A DNA stretch of 5,876 nt from Treponema sp. (GCA_031266695.1 JAISAK010000289.1:1-5876), one strand, 5' to 3'. Shown: positions 1 to 5,734, counted from the first letter of the stretch. Notes: generated by a model not told the origin, from the letters alone. A program made the numbers and translations.

Positions 1-36
1 CTACCTCTTCCAGAGCCAATGGCGCTTTTGTCTCAT
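1..36 (-). CDS. possible 11-codon ORF or leader peptide, uncertain
   Basis: On the minus strand an ATG at 36-34 opens an 11-codon frame (MRQKRHWLWKR) closed by TAG at 3-1. What makes it worth listing is the strong Shine-Dalgarno sequence: GGAGG at 50-46 lies 9 bases before the ATG. The peptide is basic and has a Trp-Leu-Trp near its end, which could suggest a leader peptide, but the sequence downstream is outside the window, so no attenuator can be seen. A second minus frame overlapping it is open from about 77 to the window edge and reads like ordinary charged protein, but has no good start codon. The true gene may therefore use another start or frame. Low confidence. Confidence 0.22.
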   Translation of the reverse strand: MRQKRHWLWKR

Positions 37-125
37 GCTTATCCCCCTCCTCCTTGTTTTTCGAAGGTTTTTCCTGAATTGTTTAGGGACAAGCTCTTAG
101 TCTTGACAGCCTGCTGGCGTCTAAC

Positions 126-1256
126 TCAAAGCTCAAGCGGAATATTCCGCAGCTCCGCCTGTTGGCGCAGTACTTTTTCAAGCGGCAGGGCCTCGCCGAA
201 ATTCGGGGCGCAGGGCTTTCCCCCGTCATCCTGAATGGAAAGGCTCCCGTTGCCTATGCTCCGGGCAGCCTCGACTATGGGAAAAATTCCCGTATCAAGA
301 TAGCGTATAATGGCCGGCGCGAGGGAATCCTCCGCCGCCGCGAGGGCCGCGGAATAAATTTCCGGAAAGGAGCGCCGGTCCGGCCCCGGGCGGGGCGGAA
401 CGCCGCCGGACAGGGCTTCCGGCGGGCCGGCCTGCCGGGGGTAATACCAGGTTCCGTGTTTCAGGTTAAGAAAATCCACATCCCCCGGAAGCCGCTCGGG
501 AAAAGTATAGGCAAGAAATTCCGGCCTAATCAGGAACAGAGTCTCCCCGGCGCAGCCCGCGCCAAGGCTTGTCCTTGCCGGCGCGCTCAGCCGGTAAAAA
601 TGGGCGGCGTCGATAAACGCGTTATCCATGCGCCGACCGAGCTCCCTGTCCTTCCCCGCCCTTTCGGGAAAAACGGCGATTAAGGCGCGGGCGATAAGCT
701 CCTTCAGCCCCGGCGGCGGTTCTTCGCAGATTCCGGCAAGAAGGGTTTCCTGATCCCAGGAAGCCGCGTCCTTTCCCCGCAGTTCCTTCAGCATAAGTAC
801 GTCAATAATCCGTTCAAAAAAAGGATGAAAGATCCGGTTAAGGCCATAGGTCTTATACACAATAAAGGGATGACAAAACCTGTCCAGCACCGCGTGGGTC
901 ATAAAACCCAGGGCATAGACCCCCGCGGCCCGCATTGCCCTCTCGTGCCGGTGGCTGCGTATGTCGTCTTCGCTGGGCGGCGGCTCGGGAAGGCTCATCC
1001 TGAGAAGTTCGGCGGCGAAGACCCCGCATCCCCTGCGGTGCAGGAGGGAGCCGTATTCCAGGGCCACCGGCCGGCTGCGCTGGCTGTGATAAAAGATATC
1101 CGGCCCCTGGCAGCCCAAAACAAAGGCGCGCCGGTAATCCCCTCTGATCTTTTCCAGCGCCTTGTCGGCCAGAATCCCGAAACGGGGAACAAGGCGCCGG
1201 TAAATTCCGTCAATCAGGTCTTCCCCGAACAGGGTATGAAGTATTTGAGAAGGCAT
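126..1256 (-). CDS. zinc-dependent phospholipase C superfamily protein
   Basis: A 376-residue protein resembling the bacterial zinc-dependent phospholipase C / S1-P1 nuclease-like family (PF00882 type), which is mostly helical and holds zinc through His and Asp residues. Visible family signatures are FVLGCQGPDIFYH at residues 45-57 (Asp53 and His57 likely metal ligands) and the helix ALGFMTHAVLDRFCHP at 115-130 with the pattern His121-x3-Asp125-x3-His129. His7 near the N-terminus fits a first ligand, and NLKHGTWYYP lies at 264-273. No signal peptide or membrane segment is seen, so a cytoplasmic location is inferred, unlike the secreted clostridial toxins. The ATG at 1256 follows a purine-rich AAGAAGAAG stretch rather than a classic ribosome site. 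Activity on phospholipid is not established for this uncharacterised branch; the family call is firm, the substrate is not. Confidence 0.85.
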   Translation of the reverse strand: MPSQILHTLFGEDLIDGIYRRLVPRFGILADKALEKIRGDYRRAFVLGCQGPDIFYHSQRSRPVALEYGSLLHRRGCGVFAAELLRMSLPEPPPSEDDIRSHRHERAMRAAGVYALGFMTHAVLDRFCHPFIVYKTYGLNRIFHPFFERIIDVLMLKELRGKDAASWDQETLLAGICEEPPPGLKELIARALIAVFPERAGKDRELGRRMDNAFIDAAHFYRLSAPARTSLGAGCAGETLFLIRPEFLAYTFPERLPGDVDFLNLKHGTWYYPRQAGPPEALSGGVPPRPGPDRRSFPEIYSAALAAAEDSLAPAIIRYLDTGIFPIVEAARSIGNGSLSIQDDGGKPCAPNFGEALPLEKVLRQQAELRNIPLEL

Positions 1257-1284
1257 GTTTCTTCTTCTTGCGTGACTCTGTACA

Positions 1285-1313
1285 TTGACAATATAATCCT
1301 TCTGTGGTATGTT
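1285..1313 (+). promoter_or_regulatory. sigma70-type promoter toward tRNA-Pro and xpt
   Basis: A perfect TTGACA at 1285-1290 and TATGTT at 1308-1313 lie 17 bases apart on the plus strand. Transcription would start near 1320, about 100 bases before the tRNA. No rho-independent terminator with a T tract is seen between the tRNA and xpt, so the same transcript may supply both. A TATAAT at 1292-1297 also lies inside the spacer, but it lacks a good -35 partner. Confidence 0.65.
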
Positions 1314-1318
1314 TTCAA
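1290..1318 (-). promoter_or_regulatory. sigma70-type promoter of the phospholipase-like gene
   Basis: Read on the minus strand, TTGAAA (1318-1313) and TATATT (1295-1290) are separated by exactly 17 bases. Transcription would begin near 1283, giving a leader of about 27 bases before the ATG at 1256. It overlaps almost completely with a plus-strand promoter, so the two cannot be occupied by polymerase together. Seen directly from sequence match only. Confidence 0.6.
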
Positions 1319-1331
1319 CCTGGAGGTTATT

Positions 1332-1350
1332 CCAAAACTTCGGTTTTTGG
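1332..1350 (+). other. UUCG-capped hairpin in the tRNA leader
   Basis: CCAAAAC (1332-1338) pairs with GTTTTTGG (1343-1350), with one bulged T, around a TTCG loop closed by C-G, an exceptionally stable tetraloop. It sits about 12 bases after the predicted start of the plus transcript and is not followed by a T tract, so it is not a terminator. It could protect the 5' end or guide processing of the tRNA precursor; that is inference. Confidence 0.4.
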
Positions 1351-1423
1351 ATAGCTTCCCTGAACCGGAAATTACCGGCGCAGAAATTGTTGCAGTTGTT
1401 TTACGGCGGCAAGTTTTCCTGGA

Positions 1424-1498
1424 CGGGCAATAGCGCAGTTGGTTTAGCGTACAAGTCTGGGGGACTTGGGGTCCCCGGTTCAAATCCGGGTTGCCCGA
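1424..1498 (+). tRNA. tRNA-Pro, anticodon GGG
   Basis: The full cloverleaf is visible. The acceptor CGGGCAA (1424-1430) pairs with TTGCCCG (1491-1497) and the discriminator is A1498. The D stem is GCGC/GCGT (1433-1436, 1447-1450) and the anticodon stem CAAGT/ACTTG (1452-1456, 1464-1468). The 7-base loop carries anticodon GGG at 1459-1461 after T1458, with G at position 37. The T stem CCCGG/CCGGG (1474-1478, 1486-1490) closes a TTCAAAT loop. The C1-G72 pair and A73 match bacterial proline identity. It reads CCC and CCU codons. The CCA tail is not encoded (TTA follows), so it needs CCA-adding enzyme. All stems are intact. Confidence 0.96.
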
Positions 1499-1518
1499 TT
1501 AGGTAAATTTGGCGCCGC

Positions 1519-1583
1519 AAAATCTCTTTGGATTTTCCCCGCGCTCCGGCAGGGGTGCAAAGCGGCCCGGCCGCGGGGAATCC
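1519..1583 (+). promoter_or_regulatory. structured leader of xpt with alternative hairpins
   Basis: A long stem can form between GGA-TT-TTCCCCGCG (1530-1543) and CGCGGGGAATCC (1572-1583): 12 pairs with a 2-base bulge. It competes with three shorter hairpins: AAAATC/GATTTT (1519-1524, 1531-1536), CCCC/GGGG (1537-1540, 1552-1555) and GCGGC/GCCGC (1562-1566, 1570-1574). None is followed by a T tract, so it is not an obvious terminator. The conserved purine-riboswitch core usual before Bacillus-type xpt is not seen. The pairing is visible; a regulatory role is inferred. Confidence 0.4.
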
Positions 1584-1589
1584 TGTTCC

Positions 1590-1595
1590 GGAAGG
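1590..1595 (+). promoter_or_regulatory. ribosome binding site that fixes the xpt start
   Basis: GGAAGG lies 5 bases before ATG 1601. The frame stays open upstream to 1466, but those codons run back into the tRNA gene and cannot be the real start, so this site and the family N-terminus decide for 1601. Confidence 0.6.
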
Positions 1596-1600
1596 CCCTC

Positions 1601-2176
1601 ATGCAGGCGTTAAAAGACAAAATCAGAGCCGAAGGAAGGGTAATGCCCGGCAGTATCCTCAATGTGGGCTCTTTCCTCAATCAGCAGGTAGATATCGGCC
1701 TCTACAACGAGATTGGCAGGGAATTTCACCGGCGTTTTGCGGATGCCGGCGTGTCAAGGATCCTTACAATAGAAGCTTCCGGAATTGGCATTGCCTGTAT
1801 CACCGCCCAGTATTTCAATGTACCCGTGGTTTTTGCCCGGAAGTTCCGCGCGAAGAATCTCGACACCAATCTCTACAGCGCGGAAGTTACCTCCTATACC
1901 CACGGAATAGATTACACCGTTACCGTTCCCAAAAGATTCCTGGCCAAAGAAGATTCAGTGCTGCTCATTGATGATTTTCTTGCCAACGGCTGCGCCCTGG
2001 AGGGCCTTACCGCCCTTGTCGAAGTCGCGGGCGCCCGGCTTGCCGGCGCGGGGGTGGTTATTGAAAAGGGTTTCCAGAACGGCGGCAAACGGCTGCGGGA
2101 AAAGAATATTCGCCTTGAATCCCTGGCCCTGATCGACAGCATGAGTCCCGAAAAGGGCATTAGTTTTCGTGATTAA
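1601..2176 (+). CDS. xpt: xanthine phosphoribosyltransferase
   Basis: A 191-residue cytoplasmic purine-salvage enzyme that joins xanthine to PRPP, giving XMP and pyrophosphate. It resembles the Bacillus subtilis Xpt type along its whole length. The N-terminus MQALKDKIRAEG matches the family's usual beginning; SFLNQQVD lies at 24-31, the ILTIEASGIG region at 54-63 and VPVVFARK at 74-81. The PRPP-binding signature VLLIDDFLANG is at 120-130 with Asp124 and Asp125, followed by GVVIEKGF at 151-158 and ESLALI at 173-178. Length is close to the typical 190-195 residues, and nothing looks damaged. It follows tRNA-Pro on the same strand behind a structured leader. An 81-base gap separates it from the FIST gene; a shared transcript is possible but not shown. 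Confidence 0.95.
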   Translation: MQALKDKIRAEGRVMPGSILNVGSFLNQQVDIGLYNEIGREFHRRFADAGVSRILTIEASGIGIACITAQYFNVPVVFARKFRAKNLDTNLYSAEVTSYTHGIDYTVTVPKRFLAKEDSVLLIDDFLANGCALEGLTALVEVAGARLAGAGVVIEKGFQNGGKRLREKNIRLESLALIDSMSPEKGISFRD

Positions 2177-2181
2177 GCTGT

Positions 2182-2208
2182 ACCGGGGCTTCCCCGTTGA
2201 GTCCCGGT
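2182..2208 (+). other. hairpin pair after xpt, weak terminator or attenuator
   Basis: Two exclusive stems are visible just after the xpt stop: CGGGG/CCCCG (2184-2188, 2192-2196) around a CTT loop, and the wider ACCGGG/CCCGGT (2182-2187, 2203-2208). No clear T tract follows (a TTTT appears only at 2218-2221), so efficient intrinsic termination is doubtful. It may protect the xpt 3' end or partly separate expression of xpt and the FIST gene. Confidence 0.35.
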
Positions 2209-2257
2209 CCTGTAGAGTTTTGGAAAAGTTCCGGTATCCGGGTAAAAAGGGGTAGTA

Positions 2258-3418
2258 ATGATTCGAACCTTGATTGCTTCTACTGAAAGCATTGACGATG
2301 TGGACGCCGCTGTTGAGGATATCAAAAAACAGCTTGACTGCGGCAAGAATTTGCTGAAAAACGCCGTGGGTATTGTTTCCTGCCATTATGAATTTATCCA
2401 TTCGGGCGTTTACAAGGCCGTATGCGAGGCCCTCCCCTTTGATGTTCTCGGCGCCATCACTTCGGTACACGGAAACGGAAAAAAATCCGCGATCCTGCAG
2501 CTTACCGTGATGCTCCTGACCAGCGACGATGTGCGTTTCAAAACCGTCCTGAGTCCGTCCCTTAAAACCGAACCGGGGAAAAACATCGAAGAGGCCTGCA
2601 GAAACGCGATGGAAGGCGAAGCCGAAAAGCCTTCCCTCCTTTTTACCTTTGCCCCCTTTATGATAGAAAATTCCGGGGATGAATATGTTTCGGTGCTGAC
2701 AAATGCCTTGGACGGAATTCCCTGTTTCGGTACCCTGGCGGTGGATGATACCGCGGACTTCCATGAGTGTTACATGCTCTGCAACGGGGAAAGCTACCAT
2801 GACCGCATGTCCCTGATCCTCTGTTACGGCAATATCAATCCGCGCTTTTTTCTGGCTACCATGTCGGAGGAAAAAATAATCGATCCTTCGGTTTCCATCA
2901 CCTCTTCCGAAGGGCATATTCTCAAGGAAGTCAACGGCCGGCCCGTGGTTGAATGGTTTGAACAGATGGGCCTGGCAAGGGCAAGTCAGATCAATTACGC
3001 CATGACTTCCCTGCCCTTCATGCTTGACTACAATGACGGTACTCCGCCCGTTTCAAGGGTATTTATCAACCTTAATGAAAACAGGCAGGCCATTTGCGCG
3101 GGCGCCGTGCCCGAAGGCTCGATTCTTTACATCGGCGTCTTTGACAAGGAAGACGTGCTGCTTACATCGGGCAGGACAATAGCCGAGGCGCTGGGAGGCG
3201 GCGCGGCGCAGGGAATGTTAATCTATTCCTGCGTGTCCCGCTGCATGTCCCTGGGGGGCGATCAGTTTGCGGAGCTTGATCTCATTACAAAAGAAACCGG
3301 GGACAAGTGTCCCTTCCTTATGGCCTATTCGGGCGGCGAAATATGTCCAACCCAAACCAACAAAAATGCCGCGGTAAACCGTTTTCACAACAATACCTTC
3401 GTTGTCTGTATTTTTTGA
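2258..3418 (+). CDS. FIST-domain sensory protein
   Basis: A 386-residue soluble protein with FIST_N (roughly residues 30-210) and FIST_C (about 214-370). The FIST domain is a predicted small-ligand sensor linked to kinases, chemoreceptors and cyclic-di-GMP enzymes; amino acids have been proposed as ligands. Signs of the family are [10 protein letters not shown] followed by CFGTLAVDD in the N half, the typical transition [20 protein letters not shown] at 214-233, and the C-terminal block [13 protein letters not shown] then FHNNTFVV. No signal peptide or membrane helix is seen. The ATG follows AAGGGG (2247-2252) by 5 bases. It lies directly before a hybrid kinase gene that lacks an obvious extracellular sensor, so it most likely supplies the input signal to that kinase. 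The ligand cannot be told from sequence. No strong promoter of its own was found. Confidence 0.9.
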   Translation: MIRTLIASTESIDDVDAAVEDIKKQLDCGKNLLKNAVGIVSCHYEFIHSGVYKAVCEALPFDVLGAITSVHGNGKKSAILQLTVMLLTSDDVRFKTVLSPSLKTEPGKNIEEACRNAMEGEAEKPSLLFTFAPFMIENSGDEYVSVLTNALDGIPCFGTLAVDDTADFHECYMLCNGESYHDRMSLILCYGNINPRFFLATMSEEKIIDPSVSITSSEGHILKEVNGRPVVEWFEQMGLARASQINYAMTSLPFMLDYNDGTPPVSRVFINLNENRQAICAGAVPEGSILYIGVFDKEDVLLTSGRTIAEALGGGAAQGMLIYSCVSRCMSLGGDQFAELDLITKETGDKCPFLMAYSGGEICPTQTNKNAAVNRFHNNTFVVCIF

Positions 3419-3425
3419 TTAAGAC

Positions 3426-3433
3426 GGAGGAGG
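3426..3433 (+). promoter_or_regulatory. ribosome binding site deciding the kinase start
   Basis: GGAGGAGG lies in the 17-base gap after the FIST stop. The first GGAGG stands 5 bases before GTG 3436; the second stands 8 bases before TTG 3442, so both starts are possible. The earlier ATG at 3307 in the same frame lies deep inside the FIST gene and has no ribosome site. Confidence 0.7.
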
Positions 3434-3435
3434 CG

Positions 3436-5157
3436 GTGCGATTGGAGGAAAAGGAACAAGACCTTCACGAAGAAGTAAAAAAACTGAAACTTGAAAATTC
3501 AAAACTTTCCAGGGAGCTGAGAATTACCAAGGCTTACTTTGACAGGGTAAGCAAAATGGTTGAAGCGAAGGACAACCTTGGAAGCGCGCTCGCCGCGGCC
3601 AACGCCCGGCAAAAAGCCTATACGGATATGCTTCTTGAAAGCTGCCCGAATATCATCCTGCTTCTTGATGACGCGGGGAAGCTTGTCCTCTGTACCAGGG
3701 TGTTCCTTACCCTCACGGGAACTCTGAATTTCAATTATATCAAAGAGCGCAGTTACCGGGAAATTTTTTCCCCCTATCTTTCTCCGGGTGATATGGCCGA
3801 TATCGAAGGGGCGATCCTCAAGGTTTTCGCGAGCCAGGAATCCGTTGTTATCAGCAAGTGGATCGATTTTGTGAAACAGGGGGAAGGCCGTTTTTATTCA
3901 ATTGAGTTTACCGGCATAAGCGGCAGCAAGGGACGTGACGTGGGAATAAACAAGGGGCTCATGGCGGTATTCCTTGATCTTACCGCCTTTATATATGAAA
4001 AAGAAAGAGCCGAAGCGGCCAACAGGGCCAAGTCCGATTTTCTTGCCGTCATGTCCCATGAAATCAGAACTCCGATGAACGCCATTCTGGGCTTGAACGA
4101 AATTCTTTCACGAACCGAACTCCGTCCCGAACAGAGCAAGTACCTTCAGGATATACGAAAATCCGCCCACTCCCTGCTTGCTATCATCAACGACATTCTT
4201 GACTTTTCAAAGATAGAAGCCGGCAAGCTTGAAATCATCAACGCCAATTACAATCCTCACGCTCTTACGGACAACCTGTACTCTATGTTCAGCGTACTTT
4301 ACAAGGCGAAAAATCTTGAGCTTGTTTTTCATGGAAATGAAAATCTCCCCCTGGTCTGCGGCGATGAAAACCGGACCCGCCAGATACTTACCAATCTTCT
4401 CTCCAACGCCCTCAAATACACCTCCGCGGGGAGGGTTGATTTTTTCTCCGGGTTTGAAAAAGGGGAAAACGGCGGAACGCTTCACTTCGACATAAAGGAC
4501 ACCGGCATCGGTATAAAACAGGAAGACCGGGAAAAACTTTTCCAGCCCTTTGAACAACTGGACACGCGGAAAAACAGGGATGTGGTCGGTACGGGGCTGG
4601 GGCTGGCCATCTGCTACCGGCTCTGCAAGCTTATGGGCGGCGATCTCCGGCTTGAAAGTGAATACGGAAAGGGATCCACCTTTTTTGTCACCCTCCCCTG
4701 CATGCCCCCGGAAGAAACGGTTGAAAATGAAAGCATAGCCGGCCTTGAGGAATTCACCGCGCCCGGCGCAAGGGTTCTTGTGGTGGACGATATTGAAATC
4801 AACCTTGAAGTCTGCGCCGCCATGCTGGAGAGTTTCGACATCACCCCCGATCTTGCGGGGAGCGGCAGAAAGGCCCTGGAGTTTACGGCGAAGAACAGCT
4901 ACGACATCATCTTTATGGATCACATGATGCCGGAGATGGACGGCCTTGAAACAACGAGCCGTATCCGCAGTTTTCCGGGGCCCTGCGAAAAGGCGCCGAT
5001 ACTTGCCCTTACCGCCAACGTTATTGACGGCGCGGAAAAGATGTTCATCGAACACAAATTCAACGGGCTTTTGGCAAAGCCTATTGACTTCGCCTCGCTC
5101 AACAGATGCCTCAGGCAATGGCTTCCGCCCGGTGTAAGTCGGTTAAAGGAAAAATAG
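3436..5157 (+). CDS. hybrid sensor histidine kinase / response regulator
   Basis: From GTG 3436 this gives 573 residues. The order is a charged coiled coil (about 1-60), a divergent PAS-like domain (about 64-187), HisKA with phospho-acceptor His208 in [10 protein letters not shown], and HATPase_c. The HATPase part shows an N box NLLSNALKY (320-328, Asn324), a G1 box DTGIGI (355-360), an F box FQPFEQ and a G2 box GTGLGL (385-390). A C-terminal receiver carries Asp451-Asp452, phospho-acceptor Asp495 in [11 protein letters not shown], Thr526 and Lys548. All catalytic residues are present. There is no membrane helix, so it is cytosolic and probably takes its signal from the FIST protein encoded just upstream. 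No HPt or DNA-binding output follows, so the receiver must pass phosphate to a partner elsewhere, or act as an internal brake on the kinase. Its last 15 bases overlap a convergent small ORF. Confidence 0.93.
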   Translation: MRLEEKEQDLHEEVKKLKLENSKLSRELRITKAYFDRVSKMVEAKDNLGSALAAANARQKAYTDMLLESCPNIILLLDDAGKLVLCTRVFLTLTGTLNFNYIKERSYREIFSPYLSPGDMADIEGAILKVFASQESVVISKWIDFVKQGEGRFYSIEFTGISGSKGRDVGINKGLMAVFLDLTAFIYEKERAEAANRAKSDFLAVMSHEIRTPMNAILGLNEILSRTELRPEQSKYLQDIRKSAHSLLAIINDILDFSKIEAGKLEIINANYNPHALTDNLYSMFSVLYKAKNLELVFHGNENLPLVCGDENRTRQILTNLLSNALKYTSAGRVDFFSGFEKGENGGTLHFDIKDTGIGIKQEDREKLFQPFEQLDTRKNRDVVGTGLGLAICYRLCKLMGGDLRLESEYGKGSTFFVTLPCMPPEETVENESIAGLEEFTAPGARVLVVDDIEINLEVCAAMLESFDITPDLAGSGRKALEFTAKNSYDIIFMDHMMPEMDGLETTSRIRSFPGPCEKAPILALTANVIDGAEKMFIEHKFNGLLAKPIDFASLNRCLRQWLPPGVSRLKEK

Positions 5158-5373
5158 CGGCCCGGACCGGCGTCTTGACTCCTTCGGGGGCCGCTGAAAA
5201 AACCGGAAGTCCGTCTTCGGATCGGAGCAGGGCTCCGCCTTTTGCCATTGCGCGCCGTCCCGGGAATTCCGGCGGTTTTTATCCCACCCCTTGTTCCACT
5301 CGGCGGAATTTTTCCGGCAAAGCGGTTTCCTGTCCCTGGGCCCCCCCGAGCCCTTTTTCACCAGCCACTTCAT
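5143..5373 (-). CDS. small basic hypothetical protein downstream of a B12 riboswitch
   Basis: A 76-codon ORF of unrecognised family. In its favour: AGGAGG (5385-5380) lies 6 bases before the ATG, and it is the first well-spaced start after a cobalamin riboswitch on the same strand. The product would be very basic and soluble, rich in Lys and Arg, with four Trp (3, 26, 30, 43) and two Cys (19, 49), and without a membrane segment or signal peptide. Against it: a terminator hairpin lies within its last codons and its T tract encodes the final Phe-Phe-Leu, so RNA ending there would stop at or just before the TAA; the composition is also unlike a B12 transport or synthesis protein. It may be a real small protein, a remnant of a larger B12 gene, or chance. 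It overlaps the kinase 3' end by 15 bases, tail to tail. Confidence 0.4.
   Translation of the reverse strand: MKWLVKKGSGGPRDRKPLCRKNSAEWNKGWDKNRRNSRDGAQWQKAEPCSDPKTDFRFFQRPPKESRRRSGPLFFL
5145..5195 (-). terminator. intrinsic terminator of the riboswitch transcript
   Basis: On the minus strand AGCGGCCC (5195-5188) pairs perfectly with GGGCCGCT (5163-5156), 8 pairs mostly GC, with CCGG-type pairing possible inside the loop. ATTTTTCCTTT follows directly (5155-5145). On the plus strand the same stem is followed by GAAAAAACC, so it works only leftward. It lies just past the kinase stop codon on the opposite strand, which would limit antisense transcription into the kinase gene. Confidence 0.65.
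5255..5280 (+). terminator. possible terminator of the FIST-kinase transcript
   Basis: On the plus strand CCGG (5260-5263) pairs with CCGG (5269-5272) around GAATT, extended by CCG/CGG (5255-5257, 5273-5275) past a 2-base bulge, and followed directly by TTTTT (5276-5280). It is about 100 bases after the kinase stop, at a suitable distance. The stem is short, so confidence is modest. If used, the plus and minus transcripts overlap at their 3' ends by about 130 bases. Confidence 0.42.
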
Positions 5374-5379
5374 ATCCTT

Positions 5380-5452
5380 CCTCCTGGGTACGGAGACACA
5401 GCCGTCAAAGCCCTGTCATCCTGCGTTTAAGTGTGTATGCGTGCGGGAGGAT
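5380..5452 (-). promoter_or_regulatory. hairpin that could hide the small ORF's ribosome site
   Basis: On the minus strand CCTCC (5450-5446) is complementary to GGAGG (5384-5380), the Shine-Dalgarno site of the 76-codon ORF. Inner pairs strengthen the stem: ACG with CGT, and ACACA with TGTGT. This is what a translation-blocking expression platform of a riboswitch would look like. No T-tract terminator is seen between the aptamer and this element, which fits translational rather than early transcriptional control. The pairing is seen; the link to ligand binding is inferred. Confidence 0.42.
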
Positions 5453-5519
5453 AATATCTTCAGATAGTAATGCGACATAACTTCTCCGGCACAATCACGA
5501 GCCATCAAACGTTTTACCG

Positions 5520-5676
5520 TCACACCAAAGTCTCCTGGCTTAGGGAGGGGGCAGACAATGTGCCCCGGAACAGCGGCCTTCCCGCCATTTCGGCAGTGAC
5601 CGTTTGCCGTCCACTCTCCCATTACAGTTGCGGATTACAACGGGGGATTCTCACCCCTGCTTCCTCTGAAGTGCAA
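5520..5676 (-). ncRNA. cobalamin (B12) riboswitch aptamer
   Basis: On the minus strand all main landmarks of the class occur in order. The P1 arm TTGCAC-TT-CAGAG (5676-5664) pairs with CTTTGGTGTGA (5530-5520). GGAAGC and the hairpin GGGG-TGAGAAT-CCCC come next (5664-5643). The conserved CCGCAACTGTAA lies at 5633-5622. The TCACTG...GGGAAGG signature follows (about 5600-5577), then a variable arm GGGGCA/TGCCCC (5565-5547). The B12 box AAGCCAGGAGAC is at 5541-5530. The element binds adenosylcobalamin or a related B12 form and normally lowers expression of B12 uptake or synthesis genes when B12 is plentiful. Here it is followed by only a small ORF and the tail of an oppositely oriented kinase gene, which is unusual. 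Confidence 0.93.
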
Positions 5677-5685
5677 CTCAAAATC

Positions 5686-5714
5686 AGTTTATACCAAAAA
5701 TGTTTTTATGTCAA
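5686..5714 (-). promoter_or_regulatory. promoter of the cobalamin riboswitch transcript
   Basis: On the minus strand a perfect TTGACA lies at 5714-5709. The -10 is either TAAACT (5691-5686, spacing 17) or the better-matching TATAAA (5693-5688, spacing 15). Start of transcription near 5680 falls only a few bases before the P1 stem of the aptamer, which supports the call and shows the riboswitch has its own transcription unit. Confidence 0.65.
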
Positions 5715-5734
5715 TCGTCGTCCAAAAGACACAA

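Noticed and set aside
162..683. 173-codon open frame on the plus strand
   Set aside because: It is antisense to the zinc phospholipase-like gene and rich in Arg, Gly and Pro, as expected for a shadow frame.
1466..1600. N-terminal extension of xpt by 45 codons
   Set aside because: It would begin inside tRNA-Pro, and Xpt proteins normally begin at the MQALKDKI-like sequence that starts at 1601.
1499..1600. Purine (guanine/xanthine) riboswitch before xpt
   Set aside because: The conserved loop and three-way junction sequences of the purine aptamer are not present, despite stable hairpins.
1955..2917. 320-codon open frame on the minus strand
   Set aside because: It lies antisense across the clearly recognisable xpt and FIST genes and shows no family resemblance; it is a shadow of GC-rich codon usage.
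3411..3420. FIST and kinase as one gene broken by a frameshift mutation
   Set aside because: The FIST protein is complete to its usual C-terminus and the kinase has its own strong ribosome site, so two intact genes are more likely; the fusion option is kept as a finding only.
3307..3435. ATG start of the kinase inside the FIST gene
   Set aside because: It would overlap the conserved FIST C-terminus by more than 100 bases and has no ribosome site; GTG 3436 has a strong one.
4207..5118. 303-codon open frame on the minus strand
   Set aside because: It is antisense to the kinase HATPase and receiver domains, whose motifs are all intact on the plus strand. No domain or ribosome site is seen.
5106..5480. 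124-codon plus-strand ORF after the kinase
   Set aside because: It starts within the kinase receiver domain in another frame, has Ser/Pro/Arg-rich low-information content, and is antisense to the riboswitch transcript.
5416..5622. 68-codon minus-strand ORF
   Set aside because: More than half of it lies inside the cobalamin aptamer, where base pairing explains the sequence; no ribosome site is seen.
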